Below are positions 43,773 through 53,282 of a stretch of 64,000 nucleotides of DNA, in pieces (position 1 is the stretch's first letter; each line of letters begins with the position of its first letter). The stretch is taken from the NCBI RefSeq assembly GCF_042685265.1, contig NZ_JBHUMX010000045.1. The stretch is one strand, 5' to 3'. The DNA is from Oceanobacillus_B kapialis. GTDB lineage: Bacteria; Bacillota; Bacilli; Bacillales; Amphibacillaceae. A program made the translations under genes and the position numbers. The notes under the pieces are model-generated. The model saw only the letters and a program-made list of their open reading frames with translations, was not told where the DNA came from and did no database searches.

Positions 43773-44462
43773 TTAATTAACAGGTCTTTCCATTATTTTA
43801 TATACTTCAAATAAAATTTTCTCCGCTACTTCGCTAATTGAAAGGGATGTTGTATCAATTTCTATCGCATTTTCTGCTTTTATAAGCGGTGCTGCTTCAC
43901 GTTGCGAGTCGATAAGGTCTCGTTGCTCAATCTCTTTCTTTAATTCTTCTAAATCAACCTTGTACCCTTTTCGTTTATTTTCCTCATATCTTCTTTTCGC
44001 TCGTTCTTCTACCGAAGCAATAAGAAAAATTTTAACTTCTGCTTGTGGCAAAACATGTGTCCCAATATCCCTTCCATCCATAACCACACTAGTATGGGCA
44101 GCTAACGCTTGCTGACGAGCCACCATTTCCCTGCGAATTTCTGGATGCATGGCTACATAGGATACATTATTTGTAACCTCCTGGGAGCGAATTGCCTCCG
44201 TAACATCTTCTGTGTCTAGCAAAACCAGTTGACCAGCCGCACTTTGCTTCAACTTAATAGTCGTATTTGCTAATAAACGAACTAATTGCCCTTCATTTTG
44301 CAGATCTACTTGTTTATTTATTGCTTTTAAAGTCACTGCTCGATACATCGCACCTGTATCAATATATACACAGGAGAGTTTTTCGGCAACAATCTTTGCT
44401 ACCGTACTCTTTCCAGCAGCTGCGGGTCCATCAATCGCGATGGCTATCATTTCATTATTCAT
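43773..44462 (-). CDS. cmk: Cytidylate kinase
   Basis: Phosphorylates CMP and dCMP. Walker A GPAAAGKST lies at 12-20; the NMP-binding region MDGRDIGTHVLPQA (about 108) and the lid YEENKRKGY are typical. 229 residues. It sits upstream of the S1-protein gene, an order shared with B. subtilis and even E. coli. SD AGAGG is rather far from the ATG (14 bases). A 16-bp palindrome (43769-43784) covers its stop codon. Confidence 0.95.
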   Translation of the reverse strand: MNNEMIAIAIDGPAAAGKSTVAKIVAEKLSCVYIDTGAMYRAVTLKAINKQVDLQNEGQLVRLLANTTIKLKQSAAGQLVLLDTEDVTEAIRSQEVTNNVSYVAMHPEIRREMVARQQALAAHTSVVMDGRDIGTHVLPQAEVKIFLIASVEERAKRRYEENKRKGYKVDLEELKKEIEQRDLIDSQREAAPLIKAENAIEIDTTSLSISEVAEKILFEVYKIMERPVN

Positions 44463-44642
44463 TTATAAAGCTCATTCCTCTCACATACATTCACTATCAA
44501 CAATCGTATCCGTAAAGTTTATATGTATAGGCTACTCGTTGCTGATTATATTAACCTGAAAAAAATCAAGTTCTACCTTTTTCTATATAAATCATAACAT
44601 ATCCGCAAAATGAAGGTCTATTCGAACATGACTTTTAACGCT

Positions 44643-45296
44643 CTAAACAGATAACTCTTTCTTTCTTGCTTCCCGCTGCTTTTCAAAAGAATAACGAACA
44701 ATTTTATGCTGATCCTCTTTTTGGATATTGATAAACTTAAGAGAAGCTGTATGTAACGTAGAAGCCTTATTTGTAAAAACAAGCTCTGCCATTGTATTAA
44801 TATAGAAATATTCACCTGATTGCATATCTAAAGTTAGCCATAAATCAAGCGGTCCTTGCTCGTCCAAATTTATACCTTGTGGTAAAATTGCGGAGAGGCC
44901 ACCACCACTTATATCTGAAGTTACTGTTACGATTGGGGGAAAAGCATTATCCTTAGAATGGATAGCAATATCTACGGCTGCAGGAACCCGGACAAACTCT
45001 CTCCTCTGTATACGCTTAAGGTCATCACCAGGGAGTTTAATAGCCAGACCTGGAACTGTTAGTTTTACTTTCGCAACAATTTCAGTTTTAAACGCATACA
45101 AATGCTGCTTTTCATCGACAAAGGTTGCCTTCAACACCGTTCCTTTTGGAAGAAAAGATGTCTTCTTAGATTTTTCATTTATTGGATAATCGATAAATAA
45201 ATAATGCTCACTCTTCTCAATGATTTTACATCGATACGACTCCGTTTTCATTCCAGCTTTCTTTAATTCGAGGGTAAGTACACTCCCTATCTTCAT
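44643..45296 (-). CDS. ypfA: PilZ-domain c-di-GMP receptor (YpfA/MotI type flagellar brake)
   Basis: Binds cyclic di-GMP and in B. subtilis acts on MotA to stop flagellar rotation. An N-terminal YcgR-like domain covers about 1-95, then PilZ with the ligand motif R99-E-F-V-R103 and D128-I-S-G-G-G. 217 residues. Together with cheR it indicates motility. It follows ypeB with AGGAGG before the ATG; no close operon partner. Confidence 0.92.
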   Translation of the reverse strand: MKIGSVLTLELKKAGMKTESYRCKIIEKSEHYLFIDYPINEKSKKTSFLPKGTVLKATFVDEKQHLYAFKTEIVAKVKLTVPGLAIKLPGDDLKRIQRREFVRVPAAVDIAIHSKDNAFPPIVTVTSDISGGGLSAILPQGINLDEQGPLDLWLTLDMQSGEYFYINTMAELVFTNKASTLHTASLKFINIQKEDQHKIVRYSFEKQREARKKELSV

Positions 45297-45361
45297 TTAT
45301 AATTCCTCCCTTACTGGTCAAAATCACTAAACTAATTCGATATACTTATTATCACAGAAAA

Positions 45362-45393
45362 CGATAAAAAGAGAAAGGCTGATGCCTCTCTCT
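45362..45393 (-). terminator. Terminator of the sleB-ypeB operon
   Basis: AAAGAGA...TCTCTTT arms with an inner GGC/GCC pair form a nearly perfect hairpin, then TTTTTATC on the minus strand, directly after the ypeB stop. Confidence 0.75.
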
Positions 45394-46737
45394 TTAGCTT
45401 GTCGTTGCAAAATTGGCTTCTGCACCATCTAATTTTTCTACTTTTTCTTCTGTTCCATCCGACGCGTTAACAAAAATGCGATATGTTTCATTGCCCATCA
45501 CACCCAGAAATTCATAGGTTAATACCTCTTCCCCAAGATCGTTATCGATAACAGATAAAAACGATTCCTGAATGTCAACACTTTGATTAACAGCTTCTTT
45601 TGCCTCATCTTCTGTAATTTCAGGTTCTGGGATATCCCTTTGAGTATGGTTCATTAGATAATTACGAGCAGTAAAGCCAAGTATCTCCCCTGTGTCTAAT
45701 GCTACCTTTATTTCCATGGCGTCTGAGTATACCCTCACGCCGTCCTGATTGTATAGAAAAGAATATACGCCAATATTATCGTATTGGTTACTTTGGAAAA
45801 TTTCCATGTCCTCAAACTTGTATTTCGATAGGTAATCTTTTGCTCTTTCCATACCTTCATTTAAACTGATTTCCTTTTCCTTCACTGGCCTTCTTACTAA
45901 CACCGTTATTGGATGACCGCCCTGTTCTGTCATATCCATGTAAGCACTCTTCTTGTTATCTTTATAAGAAACACTATATGTTGGAACGTCTGCCCCTTCT
46001 CCGCTCTTTGTCACATGCAATTTGCTACCATCGTTAACCTCTAAAATATCTTTAGCCTTTTCTCGGACATGCTCCTCTGATACTTTTTTACCATTTAATG
46101 ATTGAAAGGAGTGTTCTTGTGAGGATGTGCCAACTATTGGTGAATCTACATTACTTTCTGAGTAACCTTCTACTGTTTTCTCAACTGTTTGGAACCCATC
46201 TACAATCGTATTATCAACTTGTTCATCTTCATTTGCTAAAGCCAGTTGAACATCCATCCAACGTAAATTATTATCCAGGACCACATGTTGCACCTGACGT
46301 AATTCATCTTTTATATCTCCGGATTGCTCGTATAATTCTTCAAAGGACTTTGTCTCTTCATCAGATAAGGGTTCATCATCCAAATTTCGTACCGCTGTAC
46401 GGTAGGTGAAATCCCCTATATTTGACAAAAATTCCTCCGTTTTATTAAATGGCAATAGTCCTAAAGGTAATTGTCCGACATTCGATAGTGCCTCAGAAGT
46501 TAACCGCCAAATATCCACCATTTGTGGAGAAAGACGTTGTTCTGAGTTCATAGCTAGCGCTGTTCCTATTTTATCGTGGAGCAAATCAACGTGGTAAGAG
46601 AGCTCATGAAATGAGCGTTGATACGTATTTTCAGCTTGAATTAATACTGCGTTTTTCTCCTGATGCTCCTGGTAGCCCCAAAAGGCAGTTCCAGCAACCC
46701 CAACACTCAAAACTGCGATGATAATCCACCTAATCAT
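45394..46737 (-). CDS. ypeB: YpeB, germination protein required for SleB
   Basis: Holds and protects the cortex-lytic enzyme SleB in the dormant spore inner membrane. One N-terminal membrane anchor (about 3-20), a helical middle (25-200) and three PepSY-like repeats (about 220-440), as in the known C-terminal structure. 447 residues against 450 in B. subtilis. SD AGGTGTG before the ATG, 15 bases after sleB. Confidence 0.95.
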   Translation of the reverse strand: MIRWIIIAVLSVGVAGTAFWGYQEHQEKNAVLIQAENTYQRSFHELSYHVDLLHDKIGTALAMNSEQRLSPQMVDIWRLTSEALSNVGQLPLGLLPFNKTEEFLSNIGDFTYRTAVRNLDDEPLSDEETKSFEELYEQSGDIKDELRQVQHVVLDNNLRWMDVQLALANEDEQVDNTIVDGFQTVEKTVEGYSESNVDSPIVGTSSQEHSFQSLNGKKVSEEHVREKAKDILEVNDGSKLHVTKSGEGADVPTYSVSYKDNKKSAYMDMTEQGGHPITVLVRRPVKEKEISLNEGMERAKDYLSKYKFEDMEIFQSNQYDNIGVYSFLYNQDGVRVYSDAMEIKVALDTGEILGFTARNYLMNHTQRDIPEPEITEDEAKEAVNQSVDIQESFLSVIDNDLGEEVLTYEFLGVMGNETYRIFVNASDGTEEKVEKLDGAEANFATTS

Positions 46738-46752
46738 TGCTTACACACCTTT

Positions 46753-47583
46753 CTATTTACAGAATATATGTTTTCCGATTTTCTTAATTTGAGGTCTTGT
46801 CCAAATCCAGCTGGATGTTGCGGTGTCTGGATTAAAATAATATAGCGCATTTCCGGTAGGATCCCACCCATTAATTGCATCGAGGACCGCCTCTTTTGCC
46901 GTATCATTCGGCGTAAGCCAAATTTGTCCATCTGCCACAGCAGTAAACGCTCTCGGTTCAAAAATCACACCGGAAGCATTGTTAGGAAAAGTAGGACTTT
47001 CAACCCTGTTTAAAATTACAGCCGCAACAGCTACCTGACCAACGTAAGGCTCTCCTCTCGCTTCCCCGTAAACGGCATTTGCCATTAATTGAATGTCATT
47101 TTGTGAATAACCTTGAGGTACATTAACCGCTGTGCTTTCTCCCCCAGTAGTGCCGCCTTCATTTGCATTTTCTTGATTGCCTCCTCCTTGATCTGTCTGT
47201 TTCTGGTTATCTGTCCCACCATAATGGGTAAATTTATTCCCTTGATTGATTTGTTCTTTCACATATTGCTCATCATAGTTGCTCGCTTTTACCAGTTTAT
47301 CCTTGGTAGTTTGGCCTGCAAGACCGTCTATCTCCATACCAAATTCGTATTGGAAATTCCTTAACGCCCAGTATGTTCCCCAACCAAAGACACCATCAAT
47401 CTTCCCATTATAAAAACCTAGGTATTGTAACCTAGCTTGCAATTCAATTACGTCATCTCCCACTGCACCTTGCTGAATGACTTGGGAACTAAAAGCATGT
47501 ACGGTTTTGTCCGGATGTGTTGCTTGAAGGGTAATGCAAAAAATAGGTATCATAATGATGAAAAGGAAATGTTTATACTTCAT
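46753..47583 (-). CDS. sleB: SleB, spore cortex-lytic enzyme
   Basis: Cleaves muramic-lactam-containing cortex during germination. A signal peptide (about 1-30) precedes a peptidoglycan-binding domain (about 37-95, GDDVIELQARLQYLGFYNG), a Gly/Asn/Gln-rich linker (about 120-158), and the lytic transglycosylase domain (about 162-276). The catalytic Glu174 lies in YGEARGEPYVGQVAV. 276 residues. SD GGAGGA. First of sleB-ypeB. A TGAATAA in the upstream spacer could be a forespore sigma-G -35, but the -10 is unclear. Confidence 0.96.
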   Translation of the reverse strand: MKYKHFLFIIMIPIFCITLQATHPDKTVHAFSSQVIQQGAVGDDVIELQARLQYLGFYNGKIDGVFGWGTYWALRNFQYEFGMEIDGLAGQTTKDKLVKASNYDEQYVKEQINQGNKFTHYGGTDNQKQTDQGGGNQENANEGGTTGGESTAVNVPQGYSQNDIQLMANAVYGEARGEPYVGQVAVAAVILNRVESPTFPNNASGVIFEPRAFTAVADGQIWLTPNDTAKEAVLDAINGWDPTGNALYYFNPDTATSSWIWTRPQIKKIGKHIFCK

Positions 47584-47787
47584 ATGGTATCCTCCTGGTT
47601 ATTTCATAGTGTTATAAACCTATTTTCTGGAGAAATTCGCTTTTTATTCACGATACACTCTGAATGAAGGGATTTCATTTCGCTCAAAACCTATTTATTG
47701 TTGGAAGACTAAATTAGAAAAGTAACAATTGAGGTAGCTCGTATAATTGGAAGATAGCTAACAAAAATTGTCGTAATGGCAAATAAT

Positions 47788-47826
47788 AAAAAAACATCCT
47801 TTGCCAATTAACTGACAAAGGATGTT
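47788..47826 (-). terminator. Terminator of prsW
   Basis: A perfect 11-bp stem (47793-47803 with 47816-47826) then seven T on the minus strand. It begins within the prsW stop codon. Confidence 0.85.
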
Positions 47827-48499
47827 AAGCACCTTGCTTCTTCTTTTGAAACATAGTAAGAGGGGTAGCTTCACTAGCAATCTTGACTCTGCGTAACCCT
47901 ACTATCCATAAAATAATCATGAAGGGAATTAAGAATAGAAGCCAATTACTCGGTACTATATTTAGAATATAATTATAGGTTCCATGGAGAATAAACGGTA
48001 TAATAAAAGCTAATGTAATGTTTCGTTTCTTGTGTTCAGATGTTTTAGCCTTTCCGAAATAATAACCCATAATTACACCAATTAACGCATGGGAGGATAC
48101 AGGAAAAATAGCCCTGCTAAAGGCATATTCAATTCCATTTGTAAATAGATACAGAACATTTTCCACTGTAGCAAAACCAAGACTAATTGCTACAGCATAA
48201 ACAATCCCATCATAATGGGCATCAAATTCAGAATGGTGATAAATGGTATAAATAAATAAAAACCACTTAAAAAACTCTTCAGTTAACGAGGTATACAGAA
48301 AAGATTCAATAATAGGATTACCTGTTAAGCCTTCAGTAGTTAGAACATACTGGATGAACATAATCGGAAATACCAGCAGGCATCCTATGATGAATGTACG
48401 TATCAGCAACGGAAGGGGCTCTGAATACCGGTCTTTTAAATAAAAAAAAGACATGAGTGCAAAAGCCGGTGCAATTCCGGCTGATAAAATAGCAAACAT
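47825..48499 (-). CDS. prsW: PrsW-family intramembrane protease
   Basis: In B. subtilis PrsW cuts the anti-sigma factor RsiW at site 1. About seven membrane segments. Catalytic glutamates lie in SLTEEFFKWFLF (about 90-101), followed by HYDGIVYAVAISLGFATVEN and SSHALIGVIMGYYFG, the three family motifs. 224 residues. AGAGG before the ATG. Divergent from ansA. Its substrate here is unproven; the window encodes RsiX, not RsiW. Confidence 0.92.
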   Translation of the reverse strand: MFAILSAGIAPAFALMSFFYLKDRYSEPLPLLIRTFIIGCLLVFPIMFIQYVLTTEGLTGNPIIESFLYTSLTEEFFKWFLFIYTIYHHSEFDAHYDGIVYAVAISLGFATVENVLYLFTNGIEYAFSRAIFPVSSHALIGVIMGYYFGKAKTSEHKKRNITLAFIIPFILHGTYNYILNIVPSNWLLFLIPFMIILWIVGLRRVKIASEATPLTMFQKKKQGA

Positions 48500-48582
48500 C
48501 CAACAACCTCTTTCTTATTTTACTACTTTCATGTTATCACTAATAATGAATAAAGAAAACAACATTTGTAAGGGAGAAGATT

Positions 48583-49557
48583 ATGAAAAAGAAAATACTT
48601 ATTGTACATACAGGCGGTACGATTTCAATGGCAGAAAATAAAACAACAGGAGAAGTTACGACTGTTACCAAACATCCTTTATCTGAGTTAACCTATTATT
48701 TTAATCAATACGCGGATGTAGAAGAAATGATTGAATTTTCCCTTCCCTCTCCGCATATAGAGCCACGGCATATGTTACAGCTTGCCAACCGAATTCAACG
48801 TGAGCTTCCTTACTATGAAGGAATTGTCGTTACACATGGTACGGATACGTTGGAAGAGACAGCATACTTTCTTGATCTAATTGTTCATACTGATAAACCG
48901 ATTATTTTAACAGGAGCTATGCGATCAAGTAATGAGATTGGGTCTGATGCACTGTACAATTTAATTAGTTCAGTTCGTGTAGCTGTGGATGAGCAAGCAA
49001 GGAACAAGGGTGTATTAGTTGTGATGAACGATGAAGTACATACAGCAAGAAATGTCACGAAAACATCAACCAGTAATGTTGCAACTTTTCAGAGCCCGCA
49101 ATTTGGCCCTTTAGGAATTGTTACGAAAGATTCCATTGTTTTTCACCATACGATTACTTCAAGATATTGTTATAGTGTGGAAGCAATTAATCATCGTGTA
49201 TTTTTACTGAAAGCATATGCGGGTATGGACAATGGCCTTTTAGAGGCTATTATAGATGCGAAACCAGACGGCCTTGTGTTGGAAGCCCTTGGACAAGGAA
49301 ATCTTCCAAAGGAGTCTGTTCCTTATATAGAAAAAATAATCGAATTAAATATACCAATCGTATTAGTTTCCCGGTGTTTTCAAGGCATCGTTCAACCAAC
49401 TTACGGGTATGAAGGTGGAGGACGAAGGTTGAAAGAATTGGGTGTAATTTTCTCTAACGGTTTAACAGGGCCCAAAGCACGGATAAAACTCCAAATAGCA
49501 TTAGAGAAAACATACGATTTAGCAAAGTTAAAAGATATGTTTGAAAATGAAAATTAG
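48583..49557 (+). CDS. ansA: L-asparaginase, type I (cytoplasmic)
   Basis: Hydrolyses asparagine to aspartate and ammonia. HTGGTISM (9-16) carries the nucleophilic Thr13 region and VVTHGTDTLEETAYF (82-96) the second Thr with Asp88/Lys-type triad. No signal peptide. 324 residues. GGGAGAAG before the ATG. It faces bdr across a shared terminator and is divergent from prsW. In B. subtilis ansAB lies elsewhere. Confidence 0.94.
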   Translation: MKKKILIVHTGGTISMAENKTTGEVTTVTKHPLSELTYYFNQYADVEEMIEFSLPSPHIEPRHMLQLANRIQRELPYYEGIVVTHGTDTLEETAYFLDLIVHTDKPIILTGAMRSSNEIGSDALYNLISSVRVAVDEQARNKGVLVVMNDEVHTARNVTKTSTSNVATFQSPQFGPLGIVTKDSIVFHHTITSRYCYSVEAINHRVFLLKAYAGMDNGLLEAIIDAKPDGLVLEALGQGNLPKESVPYIEKIIELNIPIVLVSRCFQGIVQPTYGYEGGGRRLKELGVIFSNGLTGPKARIKLQIALEKTYDLAKLKDMFENEN

Positions 49558-49596
49558 AGCTCATGTTAAATTAATACTTGGAAATTTCTTAGACGA

Positions 49597-49636
49597 GAAA
49601 AAAGGCGAATGATACAAATATCACTCGCCTTTTTAA
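49597..49636. terminator. Two-way terminator between ansA and bdr
   Basis: AAAAAGGCGAATGAT and ATCACTCGCCTTTTT arms with one mismatch give T tracts on both strands. It serves both convergent genes. Confidence 0.85.
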
Positions 49637-49648
49637 GGCTCAATTTTA

Positions 49649-50638
49649 TTAAGCCTTAACTTCTTCTCTTTTATTAATTGTGGAGGCAATCGCTCCTCCA
49701 TGAAATCGGCCATTCTCAATAAAAATCTTATTATTGTTATACCCAGCTGCCACCACACCTGCGATAAACATGTTCTCCACATTGGTTTCGTAGCTATCTT
49801 CCTCAAATGCTGGTGTACCTCTTTCTACATCTACATCTACGCCAATGCTATGTAGAAAATTTAAATCTGGCTTATACCCAGTCATGGCAAACACAAAATC
49901 ATTGTCCACTACTTTCTCTTCACTTCCAACACGATAGCGAAGACTGTTATCGGTTATTTCCACAATTTCTGCATTAAATTCCATTTTTACGATTTCTTTT
50001 CTTACCAATGAATCGAATTCAGGGAGGATCCACGGTTTAATACTCTTCGAATATACTGCCCCTCTATAGAGCACTGTTACATTAGCCCCTGCTTTGTTCA
50101 GTTCAAGAGTGGCGTCAACAGCAGAATTTTTACCGCCTATTACCACCACATTTTTATTAAAGTATGGATGTCCTTCTTTAAAATAGTGTGTAACTTTCTC
50201 TAACTCTTCACCTGGTACATTCATATAGTTGGGTTGGTCATAGTAACCAGTCGCTATAATAACATAGTCAGCTGCATACTTATTCACTTTGTCACTTCTT
50301 GTATTTGTGGTCAAGTAGAATTTTCCGTCTTGTTTTGTAATTTCAGTGACACGTTCAAAGGAATTGATACGTAATTGTTCGCGCATGGCTACTGATCGGT
50401 AATAAGCAAGCGCTTCATTACGTACAGGCTTTTGTTTTTCGGTAATAAAAGGGATGTTTCCAATCTCAAGCTTTTCACTTGAACTAAAAAATGTTTGGTG
50501 TGTAGGATATTGATGAATGGTATTAACAATATTTCCTTTTTCAATGATTAACGGTTTATAGCCATGTTTCTTTAATTCGAGAGCGCAGGACATGCCACAT
50601 GGCCCTCCCCCTACAATAATTACTTTTTCATGTTGCAC
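49649..50638 (-). CDS. bdr: Bacillithiol disulfide reductase (YpdA)
   Basis: NADPH-dependent flavoprotein that regenerates bacillithiol from its disulfide. FAD loop GGGPCGMSCALEL near the start, with the active-site cysteine in PCG (residue about 14), and an NADPH loop VIGGKNSAVDATLEL (about 168). The C-terminal FAD segment is ENMFIAGVVAAG. About 329 residues. Start set at GTG 50638, seven bases after AAAGGAA; the longer frame starts in the SD. Works with BshA made at 13-14 kb. Confidence 0.94.
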   Translation of the reverse strand: MQHEKVIIVGGGPCGMSCALELKKHGYKPLIIEKGNIVNTIHQYPTHQTFFSSSEKLEIGNIPFITEKQKPVRNEALAYYRSVAMREQLRINSFERVTEITKQDGKFYLTTNTRSDKVNKYAADYVIIATGYYDQPNYMNVPGEELEKVTHYFKEGHPYFNKNVVVIGGKNSAVDATLELNKAGANVTVLYRGAVYSKSIKPWILPEFDSLVRKEIVKMEFNAEIVEITDNSLRYRVGSEEKVVDNDFVFAMTGYKPDLNFLHSIGVDVDVERGTPAFEEDSYETNVENMFIAGVVAAGYNNNKIFIENGRFHGGAIASTINKREEVKA

Positions 50639-50713
50639 ACTATGCACTTCCTTTAGGAGAATTCTTAAAATAGCCTCTTAACAGAAGCTTTTAATCTAGA
50701 GGTAATAAAGCGT

Positions 50714-50754
50714 AAAAAAACTCCTATCTAATGATACAGGATAGAAGTTTTTTT
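50714..50754. terminator. Two-way terminator below gudB
   Basis: AACTCCTATCTA... and ...GATAGAAGTT arms with a mismatch are flanked by seven A and seven T, so it can act in both directions. Its natural client is gudB, about 40 bases away. Confidence 0.8.
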
Positions 50755-50791
50755 GTCATACATTTGGTTTTTTAATGGGATTATGCAAAAA

Positions 50792-52072
50792 TTAAACCCA
50801 GCCACGGAAACGTGATGCTTCCGCCATTTTTCTTACACCTACCATATAAGCAGCAAGACGCATATCAACCCTTCTCGTCTCAGCTGTATTGTAAATTGAA
50901 TTAAATGCTTTAATCATAATTTCGTGGAGCTTTTTGTCTATTTCTTCTTCCGTCCAATAGTATCCTTGATTGTTTTGTACCCATTCAAAATAAGAAACCG
51001 TCACGCCACCAGCAGATGCAAGTACATCCGGTACTAGTAATATTCCACGATCACTCAAAATTTTCGTGGCTGCCATCGTGGTTGGACCGTTAGCTGCTTC
51101 GACCACAATACTTGCTTTTATATTATTGGCATTTTGCTCTGTAATTTGGTTTTCTACAGCTGCTGGCACTAGTATATCACAGTCTAATTCTAGTAAGTCC
51201 TGGTTGGAAATCGTATTATTGAAAAGCTTTGTAACGGAACCAAAGCTGTCTCTTCTATCAAGTAAATAATCGATGTCTAACCCATCAGGATCATATAAAG
51301 CTCCATAAGCATCAGATATCCCTACTACTTTTGCCCCAGCATCATTTAGGAATTTTGCTAAAAAGCTTCCAGCATTACCGAATCCTTGTACGACAACTCT
51401 TGCGCCTTCTACCTCTATCCCTTTCTTTTTAGCTGCTTCATTAATGCAAATTGTAACCCCTTTGGCTGTAGCAGATTCTCTACCATGTGATCCACCAAGG
51501 ACGATTGGTTTACCAGTAATGAATCCAGGATTATTGAATTCATCTATGCGACTGTATTCATCCATCATCCACGCCATAATTTGTGAATTTGTAAAAACAT
51601 CAGGAGCAGGAATGTCTTTAGTTGGACCTACAATTTGGCTTATTGCGCGTACATAACCTCTACTAACACCCTCTAATTCTCTAAAGGACATCTCACGAGG
51701 GTCACATACTATACCGCCTTTTCCACCACCATATGGGAGATCAACAATTCCCGCTTTCAAGCTCATCCAAATGGACAAAGCTTTTACTTCTGTCTCAGAA
51801 ACGTTTGGATGGAATCTCACTCCACCTTTTGTGGGGCCTACAGCATCATTATGCTGTGCGCGATACCCTGTGAAAATTTTAATTGAACCATCGTCCATCC
51901 GAACAGGAATACGCACCGTCATCATGCGGATGGGCTCTTTAAGTAATTCGAAAACCTCATCAGGGTAACCCAACTTTTCCAATGCAGTTTTTACAACAGT
52001 CCTTGTGGAACTTAATACATCCGGTTTTTCATTACTTTCTCTGGTAGAATCTGCTGCGTTATCGGCTACCAT
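50792..52072 (-). CDS. gudB: NAD-specific glutamate dehydrogenase
   Basis: Deaminates glutamate to 2-oxoglutarate. Substrate and catalytic lysines lie in PTKGGVRFHP (80-89) and DLPYGGGKGGI (111-121); the NAD loop GFGNAGSFLA is near residue 227. 426 residues. B. subtilis 168 carries an inactivating VKA duplication in GudB; here VKA occurs once (96-98), so the enzyme should be active. AGGAGGT before the ATG. Neighbours bdr and ddl. Confidence 0.95.
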   Translation of the reverse strand: MVADNAADSTRESNEKPDVLSSTRTVVKTALEKLGYPDEVFELLKEPIRMMTVRIPVRMDDGSIKIFTGYRAQHNDAVGPTKGGVRFHPNVSETEVKALSIWMSLKAGIVDLPYGGGKGGIVCDPREMSFRELEGVSRGYVRAISQIVGPTKDIPAPDVFTNSQIMAWMMDEYSRIDEFNNPGFITGKPIVLGGSHGRESATAKGVTICINEAAKKKGIEVEGARVVVQGFGNAGSFLAKFLNDAGAKVVGISDAYGALYDPDGLDIDYLLDRRDSFGSVTKLFNNTISNQDLLELDCDILVPAAVENQITEQNANNIKASIVVEAANGPTTMAATKILSDRGILLVPDVLASAGGVTVSYFEWVQNNQGYYWTEEEIDKKLHEIMIKAFNSIYNTAETRRVDMRLAAYMVGVRKMAEASRFRGWV

Positions 52073-52195
52073 GAATTTACCTCCTATAATATCTGTAAAT
52101 AGTTTATAATAGCTGTACTCAGAAAATAGTATACACGTTCATCGTAATTATGCAATAAAATATATGCGAAATATACGATTATGATAGTGACAAAT

Positions 52196-53119
52196 TTAGT
52201 CTTTTTTACCCATTGAACGTATAACAAAACTTTCGATCATGGAATCGTAACTCAACCCTACTTCCTTAGCGGCATCAGGGAATAAACTGGTTGGGGTCAT
52301 ACCCGGAAGCGTATTTACTTCTAATAAAATAGGTTGGTTTTCTTCCGTTAATATGAAATCCACTCTAGAATATGTTTCGCATCCTAATACTTTATGAGCT
52401 TGAACTGCCAACTCTTTAATAGTCGTTGTTGTCTGTTTATCAATTTGAGCTGGTACAATGTGCTCGCTGCCACCAGCGGCATACTTAGACTCATAATCAT
52501 AATAAGCATTCTTAGGAATAATTTCTATAATAGGTAACGCTTCCTCGCCTAAGACTGCTACTGTCATTTCTCTACCCTTTATAAAGTCTTCTACTAAAAC
52601 CATATTATCACTTTTAGTAGCGCTTTGTATTCCGGGAATTATTTGTTCTTTAGCTTCCACTATCGTCAAACCTAATGTCGATCCCTCACGATTTGGCTTA
52701 ATCACGAATGGCATCGTAAACAAATCGTTTATTTCTGTTTCCATTGCGTGTAAATCTGTTAGGTCATCAACTCTATACATTTTACTTTTGGCGACAGGAA
52801 GATTGTTTAATTCGAAAAGTTGCTTTGCTTTTGCCTTATCCATTGCGAGTGAGGAAGCCAGCACTCCCGAACCAACATACGGTAACCCGAGCATTTCAAG
52901 CAGTCCTTGAACACGTCCATCCTCTCCGAACTTGCCGTGAAGGCCAATAAACACTAAATCTACATCCAATTTAAGGATCTCTTCCAGTTTATTAGGATGA
53001 AAGTCAATACCAACCACTTCATGCCCATTGTTTTTAAGTGCTTGCATAATTCCTTTTCCAGATGAAAGTGAGACTTCACGTTCCCCGGAAACTCCCCCAT
53101 ATAATACTGCAATTCTCAT
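52196..53119 (-). CDS. ddl: D-alanine--D-alanine ligase
   Basis: ATP-grasp ligase making the D-Ala-D-Ala dipeptide for peptidoglycan. The N-terminus reads VLYGGVSGEREVSLSSG; ATP-grasp segments include PFVIKPNREGSTLGLTIV and the metal-binding ILLEVNTLPGMT. About 307 residues. Start set at ATG 53119, eight bases after GGGAG. In B. subtilis ddl precedes murF elsewhere; here murF is not in the window, so it may be a relocated or second copy. VanA-type D-lactate specificity was not evident. Confidence 0.94.
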   Translation of the reverse strand: MRIAVLYGGVSGEREVSLSSGKGIMQALKNNGHEVVGIDFHPNKLEEILKLDVDLVFIGLHGKFGEDGRVQGLLEMLGLPYVGSGVLASSLAMDKAKAKQLFELNNLPVAKSKMYRVDDLTDLHAMETEINDLFTMPFVIKPNREGSTLGLTIVEAKEQIIPGIQSATKSDNMVLVEDFIKGREMTVAVLGEEALPIIEIIPKNAYYDYESKYAAGGSEHIVPAQIDKQTTTTIKELAVQAHKVLGCETYSRVDFILTEENQPILLEVNTLPGMTPTSLFPDAAKEVGLSYDSMIESFVIRSMGKKD

Positions 53120-53282
53120 TCGGTGCACTCCCTATCTTATAGCTGTCAAAACACTTATCATCTTATCATTTTAAAGTAGTTACTTCTATCAATTTACGCA
53201 TTAATTTTTTAACTTTTAATCATTATAACTTTACTTGTATGAAAACGTTCTAAGAAATCTCTCCAATAGTATCTAATTTCCA

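Noticed and set aside
50792..52072. Possible cryptic gudB allele with VKA duplication as in B. subtilis 168
   Set aside because: VKA is present only once (96-98), so the inactivating repeat is absent.
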